Shown here one piece after another: positions 19,404 to 26,913 of a stretch of 64,000 nucleotides of DNA. Each line of letters starts with the position of its first letter. The first letter of the stretch is position 1. The DNA is from Psychroserpens mesophilus (GTDB taxonomy: Bacteria; Bacteroidota; Bacteroidia; Flavobacteriales; Flavobacteriaceae), in the NCBI RefSeq assembly GCF_000826645.1, contig NZ_JXJP01000002.1, positions 186,001 through 250,000 on the forward strand, given 5' to 3'. Under the pieces are notes generated by a model. That model saw only the letters and a program-made list of their open reading frames with translations, did not search any database and was not told the DNA's origin. The position numbers were made by a program, and so were the translations under genes.

Positions 19404-19955
19404 TTGAAAGCACTTTTTCTTAAATATAAATCGGTCGTAAAGTTCATTGTAACCTTTCTTACCGTTTATTTTGTTTTGACATTAGCCTATAAATTTTATT
19501 TAGATGCATCTGATGGTTCTAAATATTATCCTGATTATTTCACCAATTTGGTAGCAAAGCAATGTGAAACCTTATTGCATGCAACAGGATATGATGCCCA
19601 AGTTCTTCCACATCCTGATGAACCATCGATGAAATTGATTATCAATAATAAATTCGTTGCAACAGTTGTTGAAGGTTGTAATTCAATAAGTGTTATCATC
19701 CTTTTTATTTCTTTTATCGTTGCATTTGCAGGGAAATTCAAGACCACCTTATTATATATTGTTTCTGGGAGTGTATTAATTTATGTAGTCAATTTGATTC
19801 GTATAGTCATATTGTCTATTGGTTTGTATAATTATCCTTGGCGACGCGAAATATTGCACACTGTCATTTTTCCACTCATTATCTACGGAATGGTTTTCCT
19901 GCTGTGGATGTTTTGGGTGAATCGATTTTCAAAACAAGAGAAAGCCAATGCGTAA
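19404..19955 (+). CDS. xrtF: Exosortase family protein XrtF
   Basis: This 183-residue protein has about five membrane helices. The exosortase catalytic triad is visible in order: Cys in VVEGCNSIS (about residue 92), Arg in VNLIRIVILS (about 131), and His in EILHTVIFPL (about 153). Exosortases are membrane transpeptidases that cut C-terminal sorting tails. XrtF is the Bacteroidota form, whose substrates are, as far as I know, undefined. The start is a TTG, since no ATG lies in frame near the N terminus. The stop overlaps the start of the partner gene by 8 bases, the usual XrtF arrangement. Confidence 0.88.
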   Translation: MKALFLKYKSVVKFIVTFLTVYFVLTLAYKFYLDASDGSKYYPDYFTNLVAKQCETLLHATGYDAQVLPHPDEPSMKLIINNKFVATVVEGCNSISVIILFISFIVAFAGKFKTTLLYIVSGSVLIYVVNLIRIVILSIGLYNYPWRREILHTVIFPLIIYGMVFLLWMFWVNRFSKQEKANA

Positions 19956-20376
19956 TCCTATAACTATCATATTAATTTTAGTGCTTTTCATTTTACTGGT
20001 GCTCATTCGTGTATTTGAAAACGAACTTTTTTATGATCCATATCTGTCATTTTTTAAAAATGATTACTTGCATATTGATTCACCAAGACGAGAGGTTTTT
20101 AAATTAACCATGTATACAAGCTTGAGATTTATTCTTAATTCAGGCATTTCACTTGGGATTATCTACCTGTTCTTTAAAGACAAATCTATTGTTAAGTTTT
20201 CAGCAGGAGTATTTGGAGTAGCTTATGTAATTTTGATAGGTTTGTTCCTGTATTTTGTGATTCATCCTCGTCAGGAAGATTATTATTTATTTTTCAATTT
20301 GAGGCGGTTTTTAATCCAACCATTACTGTTATTACTTTTATTACCAGCATTTTATTATTACAAGCTAAAACAATAA
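19948..20376 (+). CDS. Exosortase F system-associated membrane protein
   Basis: This 142-residue inner-membrane protein has about four helices (near 5-22, 47-67, 75-97 and 117-137) and a conserved loop with FYDPYLSFFKNDYL. It overlaps xrtF by 8 bases. This position and architecture match the family that accompanies XrtF in flavobacteria. Its biochemical role is not established. A helper or partner for the exosortase is inferred from the strict linkage. Confidence 0.8.
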   Translation: MRNPITIILILVLFILLVLIRVFENELFYDPYLSFFKNDYLHIDSPRREVFKLTMYTSLRFILNSGISLGIIYLFFKDKSIVKFSAGVFGVAYVILIGLFLYFVIHPRQEDYYLFFNLRRFLIQPLLLLLLLPAFYYYKLKQ

Positions 20377-20422
20377 AACGTTAATGCTAACCTAAAATAA
20401 ATCTGGGTAATCAACTTTTTTG

Positions 20423-20430
20423 TAACTTTG
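20423..20430 (+). promoter_or_regulatory. -7 promoter box for the metal uptake operon
   Basis: TAACTTTG matches TAnnTTTG and stands 17 bases before the ATG at 20447. A transcript beginning near 20437 would have a very short leader. No clear -33 element was found. Confidence 0.45.
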
Positions 20431-20446
20431 CGTTTCAAATATTTAG

Positions 20447-20860
20447 ATGTTAAAACAATTTTTACATAAAACCTTTTCAGCTTTCATGGCTGTTTTAGTA
20501 TTGTTCTCTACCGTATCTTTTACTGTGGAAAAGCATTTTTGTGGAGATGTTTTAATTGATGCTGCTGTATTTACAGAAGCCCAAAAATGTAAAATGGAAG
20601 CTTTTGAAAAAGAGCAATCTAAAATCACAAAAAAGCATTGTTGTAAGGATGAATTAGAAGTTGTTAAAGGTCAGGATAAACTGAAACGATCACAATTTGA
20701 GGACATCACTTTTGAACAACACGTTGTTGTTTTCTCTTTCATTTATTCTTACACTAATAGTCTTGAGGAATTACCGAATCTTATTGTTCCTCATAAACAT
20801 TATTCGCCTCCCATTCTCATAGATGACATTCAGGTTCTTGATGAGGTTTTCTTAATTTGA
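20447..20860 (+). CDS. HYC_CC_PP-like small exported protein
   Basis: The 137-residue protein has an N-terminal hydrophobic signal or anchor (about 8-27). Three short motifs follow in order: KHFCGD (His-x-Cys, near residue 32), KKHCCKDE (Cys pair, near 64), and YSPPIL (Pro pair, near 123). This order fits the Bacteroidota HYC_CC_PP family of small proteins found beside TonB receptors and HMA-domain proteins. Metal binding through the His and Cys residues is inferred. It is the first gene of a run of four on the plus strand ending at a terminator near 24340. Confidence 0.65.
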   Translation: MLKQFLHKTFSAFMAVLVLFSTVSFTVEKHFCGDVLIDAAVFTEAQKCKMEAFEKEQSKITKKHCCKDELEVVKGQDKLKRSQFEDITFEQHVVVFSFIYSYTNSLEELPNLIVPHKHYSPPILIDDIQVLDEVFLI

Positions 20861-20936
20861 TTTTTTGTTTTTAAAGGATGTTCTTATAGACTTTTAAGTT
20901 TATAAGACAATTATTATTTACAAAAAAATTAAAATC

Positions 20937-21668
20937 ATGACACATACATATCGAATTACAGGTATGACCTGTACTAATTGTAAGGCTTCGGTTGAAAAGG
21001 CTTTACATTCTTTAGACCATGTTGACAGTGTAACCGTAGATTTAGAAGCTTCAGAAGTAACCATTAGCATGTCTAAACACATTTCAGTTAACACATTACA
21101 AGACGCTTTGTCTTCTAAGTATTCAATTTCAGAACTTAAAGAAACCAATGTTTTTAATACAACTTATACTGAAAAAACAGCCGAAGAAAGTGCATTAAAA
21201 CAATTGTTTCCGCTGTTCTTAATCTTTGCGTATATCATTGGAACTTCCGTTTTATTAAATAGAAATCCGTGGAATACTGAAGGTTTTATGCTCGATTTTA
21301 TGGGTATATTTTATATCGTATTTAGTTTCTTTAAACTATTAGATTTAAAAGGCTTTCCAGAGTCATTCAGAATGTATGATCCTTTAGCAAAAGCGATTCC
21401 AGCTTATGGGTGGATATATCCTTTTATAGAGTTAGTTCTTGGGTTGTTATTCTTAATGCGAATTGAAATCACGTTGGCTCTTGTTGTCACTTTAATAATT
21501 CTTGGAATGACAACTATTGGAGTTACAAAATCTCTAATGAGCAAAAAGTCAATTCAATGTGCTTGTCTGGGAACTGCTTTAAAGTTGCCTATGACTAAAG
21601 CGACATTTATAGAAAACAGCATTATGATTATTATGGCTGTGGTCATGTTATTAAAAACCTACAATTAA
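20937..21668 (+). CDS. HMA domain fused to MauE/DoxX-like membrane protein
   Basis: Residues 1-68 form a heavy-metal-associated domain with the metal-binding GMTCTNCKASVEKAL loop (CxxC at 11-14). The remainder of the 243 residues has four membrane helices of the MauE/DoxX type and a conserved QCACLGTALKLPM segment near the C terminus. The fusion suggests a membrane protein that receives a soft metal (copper is most likely) or manages thiol redox state at the inner membrane. Both are inference. It is the second gene of the operon, and the TonB receptor ATG follows its stop directly. Confidence 0.82.
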   Translation: MTHTYRITGMTCTNCKASVEKALHSLDHVDSVTVDLEASEVTISMSKHISVNTLQDALSSKYSISELKETNVFNTTYTEKTAEESALKQLFPLFLIFAYIIGTSVLLNRNPWNTEGFMLDFMGIFYIVFSFFKLLDLKGFPESFRMYDPLAKAIPAYGWIYPFIELVLGLLFLMRIEITLALVVTLIILGMTTIGVTKSLMSKKSIQCACLGTALKLPMTKATFIENSIMIIMAVVMLLKTYN

Positions 21669-23909
21669 ATGAAACATATTATATATATAATATTAATGCT
21701 TCCAGTCTTGATGTTTTCACAAGATCAATTATCTGGTGAGATTCTGGAAGCGAATACCGAAAATAAAGCAATTCCAGTAGCAGGAGCCAATGTGTTTTGG
21801 CTCAACACGTCTGTTGGAGCTGTATCTGATATTGATGGAAAATTTTCCATTCCTTATGAAAAAAGTTACAAAAAATTAGTGATTAGTTATGTTGGTTATC
21901 AAACGGATACTTTGACAATTAATCAGCCGAAATTCATTACACATTATCTTAAAGCATCCAGCGCATTAGATGAAGTTGTGATAACGTCAAGAAAGCAATC
22001 TACGGTTAAGTCTTATATGAAAGCAGCTAATGTTATTACTGTGAGTAGTGAAGAATTGCTAAAAGCAGCTTGTTGTAATTTATCGGAAAGCTTTGAAACC
22101 AATCCTTCAATTGATGTTAATTTTTCAGATGCACTTACTGGAACACGCCAGATTAAAATGTTAGGATTAACAAGCAAATACATTTTAATTACGACAGAAA
22201 ATGTCCCTTCAATTCGTGGGTCATCACAAGCGTTTGGTCTGAGTTTTATACCAGGAACTTGGGTGGAGAGTATTCAAATTACGAAAGGTGCTGGAAGCGT
22301 AACTAATGGATTTGAAAGTATTGCTGGACAAATTAATGCAGAGCTTCAAAAGCCCTCAACAGACGACCGTTTTTTTGCTAACTTATATGTTGCAAATAGT
22401 GAGCGAATGGAATTAAATACGCACATCAATACAAAAGTAAGCGACAAATGGAGTACAGGTTTTTACATTCATGGAAATACACATCAACAAAAACACGATG
22501 TGAATGATGATGGTTTTTTAGATATGCCCTTATACAATCAGATTAATGTGATGAATCGTTGGCAATATACCAATCCTCAAAAAGGTCTGGTGAGTTTTCT
22601 TAATGTACGCTATTTAAATGATTCTAAACAAGCAGGACAGGTTGATTTTGATCCAGACAGAGATCAATTCACAACTAATTTCTGGGGCAGTGAAATTGAA
22701 ACTGAACGCTTTGAATTAACTACCAAGTTCGGATATGTAAATCCGGAAATACCATGGCAGAGTTTAGGTGTGCAACTTGCATTTAGCACTCATAATCAAG
22801 AGTCTTATTATGGTTTAAACCGTTATGACATTAATCATAACAGTGTGTATTCTAATGTAATCTATAATTCTATCATAAGTGATTCCAGACATAAGATCAA
22901 AACCGGACTTAGTTTTACGTATGATCATTACGATGAATTAGCTTTAAATTCTGATTTTGAACGTAGTGAGCGCTCATTTGGTGGTTTTTTTGAGTATGCT
23001 TATGATAATTTGGACAAGTTAACCTTAACTGCAGGACTAAGGTTTGATACACATAATTTATTGGGTGAATTTTTTACACCTCGATTGCATTTGAGATATA
23101 CGCCTTGGGAAAAATCGGCTTTGAGATTTTCAGTTGGAAGAGGAAAACGAAGTGCGAATATTTTTGCTGAAAATCAAAGCATGTTTGCAACATCAAGAAC
23201 CATAAATATTTTGAATACCAACGGAAACATTTATGGCTTAGATCCTGAAATCGCATGGAATTATGGTGTGTCATATCTTCAAGGTTTTAATCTCTTTGGA
23301 AGAAAAGGAGATGTGACTTTTGATTTCTACAGAACCGATTTTCAAAATCAAGTGGTTGTCGATTGGGAAAATCCGCAAGAAGTTAATTTTTATAATTTGA
23401 AAGGCGATAGTTATGCCAATAGCTTCCAATTGGAATTAAATTATAACATTTTCGAGCATTTCGACTTAAGAACCGCTTACAAATACTACGATGTGCAAAC
23501 TGATTATCTCACGGGGAAATTATCTAAACCGCTAGTGCCTAAACATCGCTTTTTTGCAAATGCTTCTTATGTTACAAATGCAGAAGAAGGTGCTAAATCT
23601 AGATGGAAATTTGATGTCACTTATAATTGGTTGAGTGAACAGCGTTTTGCTTCAACAAGTTCAAATCCTGTAGAGTATCGGTTACCTGAAGAATCTCCAA
23701 CAGTTGGAACCTTGAATGCACAGGTAACTAAAGTGTTTTCTCCTAAATTTGAAGTTTATGTAGGAGGTGAGAACGTAACCAATGTAAGACAGGATAATCC
23801 AATTTTAGGAGCAAATGATCCTTTTGGTTCAAATTTTGATACTACATTTGTATATGGTCCAATTTTTGGAAGTATGTATTATGCTGGATTACGTTTTAAA
23901 ATAAAGTAA
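21669..23909 (+). CDS. TonB-dependent outer-membrane receptor, probably for a metal
   Basis: This 746-residue protein has a signal peptide ending MFSQ, a carboxypeptidase-regulatory-like domain (about 22-100), a Plug domain (about 120-220) and a 22-strand-type beta barrel ending in an aromatic-rich YYAGLRFKIK. The Plug begins with a distinctive KAACCNLSESFETNPSID segment with a Cys pair near residues 136-137. It imports a ligand across the outer membrane using TonB. The neighbouring HMA proteins make copper or a related metal the best guess. Its ATG abuts the stop of the HMA-MauE gene. Confidence 0.9.
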   Translation: MKHIIYIILMLPVLMFSQDQLSGEILEANTENKAIPVAGANVFWLNTSVGAVSDIDGKFSIPYEKSYKKLVISYVGYQTDTLTINQPKFITHYLKASSALDEVVITSRKQSTVKSYMKAANVITVSSEELLKAACCNLSESFETNPSIDVNFSDALTGTRQIKMLGLTSKYILITTENVPSIRGSSQAFGLSFIPGTWVESIQITKGAGSVTNGFESIAGQINAELQKPSTDDRFFANLYVANSERMELNTHINTKVSDKWSTGFYIHGNTHQQKHDVNDDGFLDMPLYNQINVMNRWQYTNPQKGLVSFLNVRYLNDSKQAGQVDFDPDRDQFTTNFWGSEIETERFELTTKFGYVNPEIPWQSLGVQLAFSTHNQESYYGLNRYDINHNSVYSNVIYNSIISDSRHKIKTGLSFTYDHYDELALNSDFERSERSFGGFFEYAYDNLDKLTLTAGLRFDTHNLLGEFFTPRLHLRYTPWEKSALRFSVGRGKRSANIFAENQSMFATSRTINILNTNGNIYGLDPEIAWNYGVSYLQGFNLFGRKGDVTFDFYRTDFQNQVVVDWENPQEVNFYNLKGDSYANSFQLELNYNIFEHFDLRTAYKYYDVQTDYLTGKLSKPLVPKHRFFANASYVTNAEEGAKSRWKFDVTYNWLSEQRFASTSSNPVEYRLPEESPTVGTLNAQVTKVFSPKFEVYVGGENVTNVRQDNPILGANDPFGSNFDTTFVYGPIFGSMYYAGLRFKIK

Positions 23910-23936
23910 CTATAAATCATCACTAAAATTTAAATT

Positions 23937-24290
23937 ATGAAAAGAATATTGATTGTATTAAGTCTAATGATTACAACTATAACTTTTGCTCAAAATAAAA
24001 ATGCAAAAGTATCTTTAGAAGTCGATGGTGTGTGTTTAATGTGTAAAGAGCGCATTGAAAAAGCAGCCATTAGAACCAAAGGTGTTAAGTCTGCCATTTG
24101 GAATGTTGAAACGCATGAATTAAAACTTATTTATGATGAGCGTAAAACAAATCTAGATGCCATAAAGCAAAGTATAGTTGCTGTTGGTCATGATACTAAA
24201 GATTTAAAGGCTACTGATGAAGCTTATAATTCGGTTCATCCATGTTGTAAATATCGTGATGAAGAAGTTCAAAAGGATCATCAAAACTAA
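23937..24290 (+). CDS. Periplasmic heavy-metal-associated (HMA) protein
   Basis: The 117-residue protein has a signal peptide ending ITFAQ (about 1-19) and one HMA ferredoxin-like domain with the metal loop VDGVCLMCKERIEKA (CxxC near residues 34-37). A C-terminal extension contains HPCCKY, a further Cys pair, and a charged tail. A soluble periplasmic metal carrier or chaperone between the TonB receptor and the inner membrane is inferred from its position as last gene of the operon. The domain is MerP/CopZ-like. Confidence 0.83.
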   Translation: MKRILIVLSLMITTITFAQNKNAKVSLEVDGVCLMCKERIEKAAIRTKGVKSAIWNVETHELKLIYDERKTNLDAIKQSIVAVGHDTKDLKATDEAYNSVHPCCKYRDEEVQKDHQN

Positions 24291-24327
24291 TGCCCTTTCA
24301 ACATAACAATTAAGCTGTCACAGCTTT

Positions 24328-24350
24328 TAATGCCACGTTCAGTGGCATTA
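24328..24350 (+). terminator. Terminator of the metal uptake operon
   Basis: Hairpin with arms TAATGCCAC (24328-24336) and GTGGCATTA (24342-24350), followed by TTTTTT. A second small perfect palindrome (24312-24326, arms AAGCTGT/ACAGCTT) precedes it. Confidence 0.8.
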
Positions 24351-24446
24351 TTTTTTATTATAAGTGAACCTGTAATGCTTTGTAGAATGCTCTTAAAAAG
24401 TTGTTTGTTTTTAAAACCAAACTCACCTCTTTTCATCACAACCGAA

Positions 24447-26861
24447 TTAATTTGTGGTGAAAGATTTGATTTCTGAAATTAACTCTCCTGTTTTAGTAAA
24501 CCCCTGAATGATTAAGACCATGTCATTGAGTCCAAGATCTTTAATTTTATAGCTAAACATGCCTATGTCGTTCGTGGTAATATCAGCCTTCCAGTCGAGG
24601 CAGGCGTATTTACTTAAAACGTCGTCTGATTTGAAATAATAAGCAGGTATGTAAAACTTTTTTTCAATTGAAAATCCGTCATTTATAACAACATCTCCAT
24701 AATCTCTTAACTTCATTTTCTCCAGAGATTGGCTTCCGTTTTTTCTATACACTCTTATAACTCCAGCTCCAGCTGCTGCACCATATCCAAGACCACTCGT
24801 ATTTATATAGATTTCGTCAATATCTTCAAAAGTCATATTAAATAAAATGTCGTAATTATTACCAAGATTTATGTTGTCAATGATTAAAATGGGCTCGTTG
24901 CTTCCTAAAAATGTAACGGGATTTCTGTTCTTAATTTTTGTAAATCCTGTTCCAGCAAGATCTTCAACTACAAATCCGTTTGCATTAATTAGATCAGAAA
25001 TATTAAAATAGGTTCGTTCAATGGTTGAATCAATTTTTATACCGTTACTGTATTTATTTGCGATATATGATTTTTCATGTTTTAGAGGCTTCTCGATAGT
25101 TTTTTGCTTGGTGTAAGACAAGTTTACAGTATCCAGTTTTTCAATGTTATAGGCTTTAAAGGCAGTTCTCAAACTTGACTCTTTAGATCGTCTTTCGACA
25201 GACATTCGTTGCCTTGGAAATGGATGTGTCAAGTTGCGTTTGCCATTTATAGTTTTTACGACTGGATTGACCTTAGGGATAACTTTATCATTTTCATACA
25301 ACGAAAAATTAAGCACAGCTTTGTCTTTTATAAAATAGTTGTCAAAAGTGAATCTATTCGTATTCGTATCTATGATGGCATATTCATTAACGCCGTTCGT
25401 CATAGAAAACATATGAGTTCTGTTTATTTTATTTTTCTTGGCATCGCGATTAAATGTACCTTCAATTTTGAGACCTACTTCAAAATCGTAAGTAACTGGA
25501 ATTCCACCTTTACTTATATTTTTCCATTCATATTTGCTCCATCCTTGTGTAAGTAAAACTAAATCTAAATCGTATTTTTTTAATCGATCTACTTTATTAA
25601 AATAATAGCTGGCATTTTGAATTTGACCGTTTACATAAGGCTGAATCAAAAAGGAAGAAATGATATTGGCTTTAGTGGCATTGGTAATATTTGAATTAGC
25701 TAAAACACTTACACTTAATCGCGATAGCGGACTCGAATTATTCTTGGTTTTGATTTTTAAATTGACAGCAATAGAATCGCCTACTTTTTTGATATTTGAA
25801 TTAACCGATGCCAAGTTTAGATTGTTGTAATTGAAAATAAGGCGTTCTAAAATTGGATTTAAATTATCATCAAATAAGGATATAGTATTTACACCAGGAA
25901 CCAAATTAGCAGATTCTACTGGAATGGTATTTTCAGTTTTAAGTTGATTAAGATCAAGGTTGACGACTGAAATTTTAGAATTCTGATTGATGACAAGATA
26001 ATAGGTTTTATTTTGACTTAGTTCAAGTGTTTTGTTATTGGTTTTAAGGTTTATAAATGTATACTTCTCATTGGTGTAATTATCAATTGTGATGTTAAAT
26101 CCAGTCGATTTAGATGTTGGTAGATTCACCTTTTCATTGTTGTTGTCAATTGAATAAATGGCATAATATGTTTTGGTTTCTTCATAGGTAAGATTGAATT
26201 TACCAAGACCAAATTCATTAGTTTCAAAAGCTGAAATCTCTGTGTCACTAGAGTCGAATATAGAACCCTTTATTTTTAAGCCTTCTCCTGACTGATGTGT
26301 GAGTTTTACGCCAATAGTATTACTTGTGTTTGCTATGACATTACCACCTTCAGGTAAAAATTGAATATCATGAATGATAGATGTTTCAGGGTCCTCAAAT
26401 TGTTTTACATCTTCTTTATAAGGGTTTACGACATTAATTGGAAGCGATACAAAAGATTCATCTTCTGGAAAATTATTCATCCAGTTGGTATATGCTCGAA
26501 GGTAATAACTGCCTGGTTGCACATTTACGCCTAAATCTATAGAGCCACTAACAACACCATTTTGAGCAAAAAAAAGTTTTTTTTCAAGTTCTACGCCTTC
26601 ATCGTTATACAGGGCCACAAAAATGTTTGTCGAATTTACTGAAGGTTTATTGGTGTCTTTATTGTATACATAGGCTTTAAACCAAACCGTTTCTTCGAGA
26701 ATGAAAACCGTTTTATTAAGATGTAAGTAGATATTCTCTCGCTCTAAACTGTAGTAGGCTGCATACGTAGTTTGTAGTTGATTGTTTTTATCAACTTGAG
26801 CCTGAGTTGTATGGAATAATAAACCTAACAAAACAAGCAAAAGATAATGCAGTCCTTTCAT
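24447..26861 (-). CDS. Large exported MG2-like protein with C-terminal Plug domain, no barrel (copy B)
   Basis: This 804-residue protein has a signal peptide ending HTTQAQ (about 1-21). Macroglobulin/fibronectin-like beta domains follow (ERENIYLHLNKTVF; VWFKAYVYNKDT; GSYYLRAYTNWMNNF). Near residues 640-720 there is a TonB Plug-like domain (INANGFVVEDLAG; EPILIIDNINLG; GLGYGAAAGAGVIRVY). No beta barrel follows. It ends with a short beta segment. The family is common in Bacteroidota, often annotated as Plug-domain or MG2-domain protein. Its function is unknown. It is a tandem paralogue of the gene just upstream. Confidence 0.75.
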   Translation of the reverse strand: MKGLHYLLLVLLGLLFHTTQAQVDKNNQLQTTYAAYYSLERENIYLHLNKTVFILEETVWFKAYVYNKDTNKPSVNSTNIFVALYNDEGVELEKKLFFAQNGVVSGSIDLGVNVQPGSYYLRAYTNWMNNFPEDESFVSLPINVVNPYKEDVKQFEDPETSIIHDIQFLPEGGNVIANTSNTIGVKLTHQSGEGLKIKGSIFDSSDTEISAFETNEFGLGKFNLTYEETKTYYAIYSIDNNNEKVNLPTSKSTGFNITIDNYTNEKYTFINLKTNNKTLELSQNKTYYLVINQNSKISVVNLDLNQLKTENTIPVESANLVPGVNTISLFDDNLNPILERLIFNYNNLNLASVNSNIKKVGDSIAVNLKIKTKNNSSPLSRLSVSVLANSNITNATKANIISSFLIQPYVNGQIQNASYYFNKVDRLKKYDLDLVLLTQGWSKYEWKNISKGGIPVTYDFEVGLKIEGTFNRDAKKNKINRTHMFSMTNGVNEYAIIDTNTNRFTFDNYFIKDKAVLNFSLYENDKVIPKVNPVVKTINGKRNLTHPFPRQRMSVERRSKESSLRTAFKAYNIEKLDTVNLSYTKQKTIEKPLKHEKSYIANKYSNGIKIDSTIERTYFNISDLINANGFVVEDLAGTGFTKIKNRNPVTFLGSNEPILIIDNINLGNNYDILFNMTFEDIDEIYINTSGLGYGAAAGAGVIRVYRKNGSQSLEKMKLRDYGDVVINDGFSIEKKFYIPAYYFKSDDVLSKYACLDWKADITTNDIGMFSYKIKDLGLNDMVLIIQGFTKTGELISEIKSFTTN

Positions 26862-26913
26862 AATTTAGCGATGTTGAATGCCCTCAATTTAAGAATAATA
26901 ATCGACCTTGATA

